In this document: piece after piece, positions 1 through 9,300 of the stretch
Numbering within the stretch: the stretch's first letter is position 1
How the letters are laid out: every line of letters begins with the position of its first letter
NCBI GenBank assembly: GCA_024704765.1
Contig: JAKMXF010000308.1
Coordinates: 352,622 to 378,609 of the forward strand
Direction of reading: 5' to 3'
Length of the DNA: 25,988 bases
Origin: Oopsacas minuta
Lineage: Eukaryota > Porifera > Hexactinellida > Lyssacinosida > Leucopsacidae
Program-made: the position numbers and the translations under genes
Notes under the pieces: generated by a model
The model's database searches: none
What the model was told of the DNA's origin: nothing
The model's input: only the letters and a program-made list of their open reading frames with translations

Positions 1-409
1 ACCGAAATGACGTCATATTCCCAATAGTGGTAATACTACGGAAAATTTAAATGAAATTTTTGAAATTTACGGTGTCGAGTTACTATATAGACCACATAAA
101 ACATGTCTAGTTGTAATGGTTACCCTAATACGCCATTATGGCAATTTTGGCACACTGTGCTAGGGGTGGGGATGTGGACTGAATGCTAATTTTGTGTCTG
201 GATGGACTTTTGTTGGATTAATTATTAGAAAACCGTTTCAAATTCCTACTCCACATTTTATTTTTGGTCAAATTCCAACATTTTTTGGTCTAATTCTTGT
301 GTCTCATTGATGGTCCTCAGAATGCGATATATACCTCGGTTGCAATACCGAACATACTTCTACACATAAAGGGTGAATGGTAAGGGAAAAGGGATGTACA
401 GATGTAAAA

Positions 410-1862
410 GAGCCCGGTATTTATTCCATGCTCGCAGATAAATATAATACTTTAGTAAAACTGAGCAACATCCAATTGTTGTAAGATATGTTGAAGTTAA
501 GACAGCAACAATACAAGAGCCACTCCTTACATTCACTGAAATTTCAAGGCATTATGCAACTGCTTTGACAGAGTATATCCTTGGTACACTACACGAGTAC
601 AACTTGAATGTCCAATCCATAGTTCCCTAAGAATACTATGGAGCATCAGTGATGAGTGGGAAATGTCCAGGTGTACAATGGATGTTGCCCCTCAAACAAT
701 CTACACACACTGTTTTTGCACATTCTTAAACTGTGCTAAAAATTTTTTCCACGCTGGTAGATTCTTCTCCATTCTTGAGTCACTATATATATCCATGTCT
801 TCCTTCAAAGCCCATGTTGTTTTCATTCGAAAACAAACCGAACTTTACCCCTCAGAACCTAAGCGTGAGCAGAAAAGCTCTCAGATACTCGTTGGGCCTG
901 CAGATATTTAGCGGTTGATACAATGTGTCATACTTTTGATCCATTATTCGCCACTTTTGAGGATAGCAGATGGAGATGGCCATGCAAAAGCTGTTGGGGC
1001 TAATGGTTTCCTTTGCAGGCAAAGTCTTTCACTTTCTTCTCCATCTCATTATCTTTGTTCGAACCCTCTGTTGCATGAAAAAACTATATGATCTCTTACA
1101 AATTCAGGGGTGCACTTGAACAAAAGCAACTGACTTGGTATCTACAACTATCGAGACATATCAAGAGTTTAGATCTGACAGCTCCTGGAATCAAACTTTA
1201 TGCAGAGCAAGTAGCAGAAGTCCATTAGATAGCTTCCTCATTTTCACTGAAGCGACCCTCTAGGCCACCTGATCGATTTAAGTACAACGTCCTCTTGGAA
1301 TCAACAAATTCAAGGGAGTGTTTGTCTACCAGTCGTCAATAAAAGATGAACGTGCATTTTCCTATTCTTGTCAGTTTTTTAAAAGAACTGAGTAGTCGTA
1401 TCAATTCCAATAATCTGATAATAATGATAGCGATCCAGGCTTGTTGTCCTCAATTAAAAACTTCTTGAATCCTGATTGTATCCAACCACTCTTTGACAAC
1501 TACAGTTTAGATTCCGAATCACAAAGAATGGAAGTAATACTAGCAAAACGTACTTGAAGCGGCAAACAGATGGAAACAATAAGTGATGTTCTTCTTTAAA
1601 CCCAACCTTTTCAAGGAGCGTTTCCTACTTTAGCGAAGGTGCTTCACATTGCATTGACTATTTGTGTCAGTTTCAGTGTGAAAGGAATTTCTCATCTTTG
1701 AAACGTATCAATTGATTCTACGATCGACTTTGACAGAAGTAGGTTAGTGGACTTAGCATCTTTATCTATAGAACGTAACCTCAGCGGTTCAATATTGGTG
1801 GAGGAAGTGATAGAGAAGTTTATAGCAACAGGACAAAATTATTTTGCAATAACTTTATGATT
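410..1862 (+). pseudogene. Degenerate hAT-family transposase relic (DUF4371/hAT dimerisation type)
   Basis: Read across all three plus-strand frames, this stretch keeps pieces of a hAT transposase of the ZMYM/DUF4371 kind in the right order. Near 420-500 there is a degraded form of the first catalytic block (LADKYNT in place of the usual ADE/DT). At 500-600 comes a segment like RHYATALTEYILGTLHEYNL. At about 635-660 the motif YYGASVMSG matches the conserved YDGASVMSG block that carries the second catalytic Asp. At 750-800 there is FFSILESLYISMSSFKAH, at 970-1000 a DxxWxCHAKAVGA-like remnant, and at 1615-1850 the C-terminal dimerisation domain (FPTLAKVLHIALTICVS, then CERNFSSLKRI, then RLVDLASLSIERNL). 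Many frameshifts and stops separate these, so no protein can be made. I found no matching terminal inverted repeats or target duplication, so the limits are only those of recognisable coding sequence. The element would have encoded a cut-and-paste transposase. It differs clearly from the hAT copy at 19905-22793. Confidence 0.72.
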
Positions 1863-2631
1863 TTATTATTACACTGGTTACTGTTTGATTGATTCTTTCC
1901 TAATTATGGAATTGTTTATTAGATAATAATTTGACGCGCATAACCCGTGCCCTAGTTATTTTACCAGTCTGTCTACGTCACTGCTGCAGTAGAATAGAGA
2001 GTAGGTCTAACCTCTTTATGCTCTCTAACACAGATGGCAACTATGATGCATCCTGTGGATTCCTGATATTTTAAAATGCAATACATGGATTGGAGTCTGG
2101 AGAAAACTACTTTAATTATAATTAAGAATTAACTTATATGATACAGTCTGAGTTCGTGTACTATTTTGGGTTGTTTCAATGTGGTAAAAGCATCTTTGTG
2201 GCTATTAAATTGTTTCCTGTTTCGTTTGAAACCAATTTTGTTTTGATTCGATTTTGCAATGCTGCTGCCATTAGTCTATAGATTGTACTGTATTTAATAC
2301 GAAGTTATTTCGTGTCCACGTATATCACTATAAGTTATAATAAAACTTACGGTGAGATTGCACAAAGTGATACTGAACTTATGTGCCATTGAAATGGCGA
2401 TACAAAGGCTGTTCAATAAATTTTGAAGAATCGAATATTATCCGATAGAAAAAGGTAATGTACAATTGACTCAGTAGAACTCAGACAAAGATATAAGTTT
2501 TCAGGCCCATTGGAAGGGGTCGGCCATGGCCGCCCCATTTTTCATTATCATAATGACACAACACTGGTGCCATACGCCGTAGGATAATCCTGACGAGAAC
2601 CCTGGTATAGTGATTACTAATAAATTAATAA
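1863..2631. other. Intergenic, no gene recognised
   Basis: AT-rich sequence with no convincing coding potential on either strand. The one local feature is a GC-rich palindromic core, CGGCCATGGCCG at 2521-2532, flanked by GGGG on the left and CCCC on the right. It stands out from its surroundings and could be part of a decayed transposon end, but no partner was found. Confidence 0.5.
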
Positions 2632-2651
2632 TGTAGAAATAAGGTGACTAT

Positions 2652-2702
2652 TGTCCAGTGTTTGGGGTCAATTTTGGCTATGTTGAGGTTTTAGCTGTCC
2701 AG
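2652..2702 (+). repeat. Left subterminal TGTCCAG motifs
   Basis: TGTCCAG occurs at 2652-2658 and 2696-2702, inside the first 65 bp of the hAT element. The same word is repeated near the other end. In the hAT family, short repeated subterminal words are commonly transposase binding sites; that role is inferred here. Confidence 0.55.
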
Positions 2703-2892
2703 TTTCTTCACCTGATAGGCCGGTCAATATGATGTATGACCCCAAAATAGTTTCAAGAAATTGTTTTATTGCATTTTTCGTAGTATCCTCTTTAGGGAAT
2801 AACATACCTACTGAAAGTTTAGCAGAATCGGATCCCAAGAAGTTGAAAATTTGTGGGGTCAGAACTTGGTTTCAAATAGGAATTACTGGTGG

Positions 2893-3319
2893 TGTAAATG
2901 TTGGCTATCGAATTCAATTACTTTCGATCAACTTTTTATGGTCATATTCGTGCTCATCATCAAATTTCCAGCCGTTTGTAAACATATTGACCATATTTGA
3001 GAGATGTTTCCCTAGCAAAGCAAAAGTTTTCCTCGGGAATGTGACAAAAGTGTTCGAACCGATATGTCCCGATTAAGCGGAGTTGACTGTACATAACTAG
3101 ACTCAGCTTGCCTAGCGGCGTCGAACAAGGTGTCACTCGATGAATTTCTAACAAAATTTGAGATTGGAATGTTGTCACATTCCTGAAGAAATTTTCTTTG
3201 CTAGGGAAAATTCCCTCAAATATGATAATGCATAAAACTGCACGAAATTTGATCCTGAGCACGAATATGGCCATGAACAGTTGATCGAAATCAATTGAAT
3301 ACGCTAGCCAACATTTACA
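2893..3319. repeat. Imperfect foldback (inverted repeat) inside the hAT element
   Basis: The left arm at about 2893-3046 and the right arm at about 3172-3319 are inverted copies separated by about 125 bp. Matching blocks include TGTAAATGTTGGCTA at the outer ends, TTTCGATCAACT and CATATTCGTGCTCA in the middle, and CCCTAGCAAAG and GGAATGTGACA near the inner ends. The arms carry many substitutions and small indels. Overlapping open frames here are by-products of the repeat and are not genes. A transcript crossing it could fold into a long imperfect hairpin. Confidence 0.75.
3062..3089 (-). repeat. Possible pogo/Tigger-type terminal repeat
   Basis: Read on the minus strand from 3089, the sequence is CAGTCAACTCCGCTTAATCG and continues GGACATATCGG, and a TA dinucleotide lies just outside at 3090-3091. 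Termini that start CAGT, contain a TCCG.TTAT-like core and sit beside TA are typical of pogo/Tigger elements. The element body would lie to the left, within the foldback. No opposite terminus was found, so this may be one end of a truncated copy. Confidence 0.4.
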
Positions 3320-3321
3320 AC

Positions 3322-3644
3322 TAGGGCTGTACCGGATATCCGGTACTAATCCTGTCCGACCAGTTACAGGATATCCGGCCGGAACCAGATATGAAGCACT
3401 GTTACTATCTTATACGGATATAAAAGGTGAATGAATGCAATACATATTGATACTGCATCTATTGTGGAATCACGTAAATTCTTTGAAGCCTAACTAAATA
3501 TACAGAATCCTAGAATTTGTACATTCAATTAAGAAAAAGCAGAACATGTTCTTGATGTGACATTTGGCAAAATTTTTCGGAAGGATATTTAATCGGATTT
3601 CCAGATCTGGACGGAGAAGTGAATCTCTAATCCGGTATAGCCCC
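3322..3644. mobile_element. Nested 323-bp hAT-like MITE
   Basis: The left end reads TAGGGCTGTACCGG and the right end, on the minus strand, GGGGCTATACCGG. The flanks TTTACAAC (3314-3321) and TTTCCAAC (3645-3652) agree at 7 of 8 bases, as expected for an aged hAT target duplication. The left end includes a perfect 18-bp palindrome, GTACCGGATATCCGGTAC (3329-3346), and further GGATATCCGG-type words follow at about 3368-3380. No coding sequence is present. One end seems to have lost or gained a base, so the exact border is uncertain by one position. It sits inside the larger hAT element, directly beside the outer edge of the foldback. Confidence 0.65.
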
Positions 3645-3968
3645 TTTCCAACACCGATGATTCCTATTGGACACCAAGTTTTGAACCCGAAATTTTAATT
3701 TCTGGTGATCCGATTTTGGTAACTTTTAGTATACAGAGGATACTACGGGAAAAACGCATTAAAACTATTCATTGCAATTATTTTGGGGTTGGCGCATTTT
3801 TATTCTTTTTTTGACTCGACTATTAGTAAAACGCATGTTATTTACAGCATTTTCTGCGATCTATCTTAGATTGCTTCTCAACTTATAGTACGTTTACAAA
3901 TACATGTATTAATAATTATTACATTTACATAGCATACAGAAATACCGCCATAAACTAATTAAATAGTA

Positions 3969-4048
3969 TGTCCAGTTTGTGTGTCCAGTTATTTTTAATG
4001 TTCTGTCCAGGAAAGTCCAGTTTTTTTCGAAAACTTGAGAATGTCCAG
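3969..4048 (+). repeat. Right subterminal GTCCAG motif cluster
   Basis: Five GTCCAG cores lie in 80 bp: 3969-3975, 3982-3988, 4004-4010, 4014-4020 (AGTCCAG) and 4042-4048. All point the same way as the two near the left end, so the ends are unequal (two against five) and not mirror images. This resembles the clustered subterminal binding sites of hAT transposases. The match to function is inferred from position and repetition. Confidence 0.6.
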
Positions 4049-4235
4049 GTTTTGTTGAAAAACCTTTTGGTCACCCTGTGTAGAAATAGTACGTGCATTT
4101 TTTTATCAACCACTAACTACATAATATTAATAGAAAATAAGAACTAAAATTTTGACCAATCAAATAAGAAGCGAAGTGTCGTGTAATTAGGTCATGTAAC
4201 GAAATGTAGCTTTAGCGAAAATGAAATTAACGTCC

Positions 4236-4260
4236 GTTCGAAAACATAGATTTTTCGAAC
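4236..4260. repeat. Perfect 9-bp stem hairpin
   Basis: GTTCGAAAA at 4236-4244 and TTTTCGAAC at 4252-4260 are exact inverted copies around a 7-nt loop. No gene is close, and no function is assigned. Confidence 0.5.
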
Positions 4261-4490
4261 TGTAGGCATAACTTAAACAAAACTACCCATTTTAAGAGAA
4301 AGTCAATATATTATTCTTTCATTCGTTTAGCACAAGGTGTACAAATCTAGTGTCATCAATAATCAGACTTGAAAAGTCACTTTGGTGAAACTATGAAGAT
4401 TATTTTCGTCTAGATTTAGCTCCACCTAGACTTTGATTCGATAAGCATGTTATTACCTCAATATAGAGATAGTATAAAGGAATATTACTA

Positions 4491-4514
4491 GAAGAAGAAA
4501 GAAAGAAAGAAAAG
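4491..4514 (+). repeat. GAAA microsatellite
   Basis: A short simple repeat made of GAA and GAAA units, about 24 bp long. Confidence 0.75.
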
Positions 4515-5849
4515 TTTAATTTGTGCCGTCAGGGTAAATTGCCCTTACAAAAATATTCATAAAAGAAAAAAATCACCCCAGTTCTCATCCCCTAAGGGTT
4601 GTCGCTCCATCAATATACTTTATTTATGAATATTGAATGAGCTAGCTATACTGGTAATTTAACCAGATAGTACCTTAGGTAAGAAGCCATTTTTTTACAT
4701 ACAAAACAAACAGCAAATTTTCACTTCCAAGTGATTATGTCGTGTATTATTATGCTTAACAGATTAAAGCTAGACACTTGCTCTATATCCGCCCTTTGTA
4801 AATATTTGAAATTTCGCCAACATAAACGTAATCTTTTCAGGAATAAATGTATAAATTTCAGATTCGAAATCAACAAGGAAGATTGTCGATTAATAGGAAG
4901 AGTGATATTCACTTTGATAATATTTTTGTCGTCACCAAAATTTGCGATATTTAAAATTTTCTAAATTGATAATAAACTTCACTTCTTCTTGTTTCGTTGG
5001 ATACCAATTATGTATGATTCAGACATCGGGAAGTACTTTAAATTTAAATTAGTTCTGTGCTCAGTTGAAACTTGCGCCAAACTTAATACTCGTTCAATAA
5101 TTACTCATTAACAGAAACAAAATTTGAGATGAGGACAGGCCGATCAAAGGGTGTTCCTGAAATATAGTGCCTCTCACATTTTGAATATTACAATAACAAA
5201 GATTCACCTACAGTTTTATTATATATATAGTAATTCAACTAATTTACTAAGTATTCTATTAGTATCAGGCAGATTGCGATAGATTTCTTTTACAAGGGAT
5301 AAAATTTTTGTTTTTTCAGTCTCAAAATTTTGTCGTTTAAGAGCTTAGATGATATCAAATTTGAATTCTAAGATATGTATTCTACCTAAAAAGTCCGTCC
5401 ATGGCTAAAATACCCTATAGCGGAAAGATTATTGGCGTTGATGCTGAATTGCCAGACAAGGGCCGATTTACAAATTATGAAAAGTGGAAATTTTCATATT
5501 ATGGTTCATTGATATTATTGGGCAGATTTTCAGGTTAATCATAAGTGATAGAGATGTTTGATGGTGCAAATATTAAATCAATCGGAGATGGTCATAGCTT
5601 TCCTGGGCGTAATGAGGTGGAATACCAGAAATTTTAGTTAGTTATAATTACAGGATATTGAACATCTACTCGAAAAGAATAATCTTGACGTAAACTAGTA
5701 AAGAAATATATTAAGCAGGTTTAACCCACTTTAATCAACAAAAGGGGTTTAGTTCACCGGTTTAAACCGGGTTTACATGGGGGGGTTAAACTTTCCAACC
5801 CAGATTCTAACGAGTGACAAAATCGAAATTCTAACAAATAGGCAAGCAT

Positions 5850-6135
5850 CTTCAAGTTATTGATGAATATTGGCAAAATGTATCATCCACGGTGGCTATT
5901 AGAATTCTGTAACTCGCGAACTTTATAATGCCACCTTTTGATATTCTTGTACAGCAACATCGTTAGATCTAATGGCATATATTTGTAACTGTAAACGTAT
6001 TTTACCCCATTACGAAGTTTCAAAATTGGAAGTTTTTTGACAAATTTGCTAAGTTAGTAATTAGATTAATTAGATAGACTGTGAGTAATGTCAATTATCA
6101 ATAATGCATTTATTCCACCATTTGTACCATTTAAG
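5850..6135 (+). repeat. Diverged copy of the dispersed foldback repeat family
   Basis: This stretch aligns, with many substitutions, to about 24140-24430 in the same orientation. Shared landmarks in order are GAATAT.GGCAAAATGT, a CATCCA(C/T)GGT block, CGCG..AACTTTA.AATG, a GAAGTT block, AATTTG(T)CTA, TATCAATAATGCA/ACA and TTTGTACCATTT-like sequence. It is also therefore an inverted match to 23590-23890. It lies about 260 bp downstream of the TOR stop codon (on the minus strand), so part of it may be transcribed in a long 3' UTR. Confidence 0.6.
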
Positions 6136-6308
6136 TATTATCGCAAAAATTAGGGTTCCCAAGGACAGACTTAACATATCTCCTGGTCCAAGTCTATCAA
6201 TCAGTACTATTGCCTCAGTGTATAGGGTGGATACTATACCTAGAGGGATAATAATTACATATTAGTTAAACTGTGCATGATACAAAAATATTATATACGC
6301 AAGTAAGA

Positions 6309-6314
6309 TTTAAT
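6309..6314 (-). promoter_or_regulatory. Candidate poly(A) signal for TOR
   Basis: Read on the minus strand this is ATTAAA, a common variant of the polyadenylation signal, about 85 nt beyond the TOR stop codon. A canonical AATAAA occurs farther away at 6114-6109, inside the dispersed repeat copy. Either could be used. In such AT-rich DNA the match alone is weak. Confidence 0.3.
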
Positions 6315-6398
6315 ATACGCTATTCTAAAATCAATGCAATATGATTATTGTTTATGTTTGGCGAGTATGTAAAAAATATTAACATCTACAATGCTGGT

Positions 6399-9300
6399 TT
6401 ACCAAAAGGGGCACCAGCCTATATAGCATTGGCATAGGTTTTCATGAGAAGTAGCCTGATAAATTAAAAGTTGAACTTGATCTTCTATGGACAGTCCACT
6501 TTTGCATGAAAAATCACAACCAGTAAGCTTATCTTTTATACGAGATATTATTGAAAGGGCCTTTTCATTAACCTCCATTTGAGGAAAATCTTCATTTTCT
6601 TCAATGATTGATGGCTGTGTAATCAAATTAGTGGGTCGCTTATGTAACAACGTAATATCATCTACAAGAAGGTTGCTTGTTTCCGCTTGTGGTCGAATAT
6701 TTTGTTTAACTTCTGTTTTATGTGGATTTGAATCTACCAATCTCCAAGAGAGGAGTGGGTCATATACAAATGCCTCTAATACGGCCATGACACTGTCTCT
6801 GTTATTTCTTAGTACATTCATAACATTAATGCACGTATGCTTGAACGTGCCATCAATGCCGGTAATTTCCATCGCTAATACTAGCATACGTGTTAGTCTA
6901 AAAGGTATCTTTTCAGGGAATTTTTCACGTATCATTGCGACTTCGAAACAGTCACCAAAGTCAATGTGAAGTACTCTCCCACTTACCCTATCGAGCATCA
7001 AATTTGACGGGTGTCTGTCCCCTAGACCCAAAATATAGCCAACCATAGACATAACTGAAAGTGAGCGTGTATAGTTAGTTCTTCTCGCGAACCAAACCTC
7101 TGAGCTAGGGCTCTTTAACCATAGAATGTTAGCTAGATCATGCCCATTTCTTTCTTCCAATGCTCTCTGAAATACCTCCACCTTCTGAATCAAAGGCAAA
7201 CAATCATAATCAGGTGAGTATTTTAGCATTAGTCGATGCTCGATATTTAGTACTATGTTTTTCTTCTCACGAAAATCTCGGATCAAAGCATGCATTGTAT
7301 CACAGTTTGGTACCCATCCGATAAGCCCAGAATTAGGAGAAAGAGGTATCACAGAATATCTCTGAATGAAGAGTTCTTTTTTAAATGTTTCCGAGTTGTT
7401 AATCAAAAGGGTATTCACTAATCCAAACAATTGCATTACCCGTGCATCTTGCCTCAAATCTTCATGACCTTTCAAAAGAAACTGAAATTCTTGTCCATTA
7501 CTCCCACGTAGACTTAATTTCCTAGGTCTTTGCTTAGATGGTATCACTTGAAGAGTTGGAGAGAATTCTTGAATATATATCATGGGCTGCCCTGGCTCAT
7601 AAGTACCGGGAACTGGTAGAACCATATCTCGCTGGTCGTTCAGCTTATGGGAAACACTTTTAAGCTCTAATGATACCAAAAGTGGCAGTTGTTTGCTGAT
7701 ACGCTTAAAAACATGAAAATATAACTCCCAAGCTTGAGTTAAATCTTTAATACATTGTGTACTTTGGTATTTTTTACACCAATCTTGCGCATCTGACAAG
7801 TCTCTCCCGTATGCTTGACTAAAAGACATCTCGTTTAACGTTTGTGGCCCTAATTCCAAAATAGAATGTAATGGTTCAAGTGTGTTCAACATACCCTGAA
7901 CATTTTTATCTGCAAAATACAATCGCGAGGCTTCCTCTAAACCTTCATGCCACAATTCATGCCATAGGATTGCAACTCGGATAAGTTCTTCAGACACGAG
8001 AAGTGCCTGTATGGTAAGTTCATGCCTTGTTTCAGAAATTACATTCAGAATTGCTTTAGCAGCATCAGAACGTGTTTTGACAACCGATTTAGAAGCAACC
8101 GTTATCGGATACACCAGGGCTTGAGGGTGTTGTTTTCCAACATCACATAATAGATTGTGAACCAATTTCTTTACATTATGGAATCGTGAATCAATTCTTG
8201 CTATTAATTGTGGGATAACATGTAACCAAGTGTCTATGGATACAGTTCTTATTCCTTGATCAAGTGTTTCAAAAATGTCATCATGTCCAGCATATTGAAA
8301 CCAAAGTGTAAGGAGACGTAATGAATCTTGTAGTGAATTAGCTGATAAAGATATTGACTTTAAAAAACCTTCTATTGAGTTCTTCACAAAGTCAATATGT
8401 GTAACGTTGATATCTGTAGTTCGAGCACCATATCTTTTATGAGTACTTGGAAGATCAATAAAGTTAGTTTGAGTTTGATCTTTTTGATTAGCTAGTTCAA
8501 AATTGTAGATAGCCCACGCATGCCAAGCTTTGTAAGAATTTGAATTGTATTCTGTGGCTGATTTGAGATATGTCAATATATTCTTAACAATTTGTGGATC
8601 GTTGAGAGTTTTATAGAGTTCCCAATTCCAAATGCCCAAACGTAAAAAGCATTTTGATAACAATTTTGGAAGTGAAGAAGAGGGTTCGAGTAGGGAATTT
8701 TCTTTCATTGATAGTATTTTTTTCGTGAAGGTAAGCATATGGTCTAAAATTTGAGTGCGTTTTTGATAGCTCTCATTAGATAATACTGTGTGCCATCTAA
8801 ATTTTATATAAGCATAATCAACATAAGGGTCAACCCAATCTGATTCAGGTTGATCAGCTCCCAAGAATTTTAATGTTTCCCTAGCACGAGTGAATCTTCC
8901 ACTCTTTCGACATAAGCTTGAGTATTTTATCCATGATCGTGTATCCTGGGTAGGTTTAACAATGAGTGACCTAACTAACAGTATTTTTTGCCAATCCTCA
9001 ACATTGTAATGACACCCTTGTAGCCTTTCCCACCATGTATTTATCAAATCTTTATATTTGTTTGCTGATGGTTCTGATTTAACATCAATGACTTCCTCTA
9101 GTTCTGACAGATTCTGTATAAATACCATTGCATTATAAGCACGAGTATAACTTTCACCAACAAGTACGCTTAATTCAGGATCCATCAAAACTCGTGCTTC
9201 TTTAATATAATTTCTCGCAACACAATAATCTTCCGAGTGAATTGAATATACTGCTCGAAAATATGCTCCATTTTGAGAATGAGCGGGGATACGATCTATA

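Larger units (their letters stand above)
2640..4078. mobile_element. Non-autonomous hAT element with perfect 8-bp target duplication
   Basis: The 8-mer TGTAGAAA occurs at 2632-2639 and again at 4079-4086, exactly outside short inverted termini. The left end begins TAAGGTGACTA and the right end, read on the minus strand, begins CAGGGTGACCA. Both the 8-bp duplication and the (T/C)A.GG terminus are what hAT transposases produce. There is no transposase sequence inside, so the 1439-bp element is non-autonomous and would depend on an enzyme encoded elsewhere. GTCCAG repeats crowd both subterminal regions. The interior holds an imperfect foldback at 2893-3319 and a smaller nested hAT-like element at 3322-3644. 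The uncorrupted duplication suggests that this insertion is younger than the relic at 410-1862. Confidence 0.8.
4087..5840. other. Gene-free AT-rich stretch
   Basis: No coding region could be supported. Overlapping short open frames on both strands near 4721-4964 have no recognisable motif and are probably chance. Small structures seen are a 9-bp perfect hairpin at 4236-4260 (GTTCGAAAA / TTTTCGAAC), a (GAAA)n run at 4491-4514, and a perfect 14-bp palindrome CCGGTTTAAACCGG at 5757-5770 within a zone rich in GGTTTAA/TTAACC words (5717-5800). Confidence 0.5.

Noticed and set aside
1-30. Another copy of the dispersed repeat at the very start (GAAATGACGTCAT)
   Set aside because: Only about 13 matching bases around a common ACGTCA word; too short to support.
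2729-3274. Overlapping open frames of 115 (plus) and 104 (minus) codons
   Set aside because: They lie on the two arms and loop of an inverted repeat, so the two frames are by-products of the same sequence in opposite orientation. No protein motif was recognised.
4721-4964. Overlapping small frames on opposite strands
   Set aside because: AT-rich chance frames without motif, signal peptide pattern or conserved neighbours.
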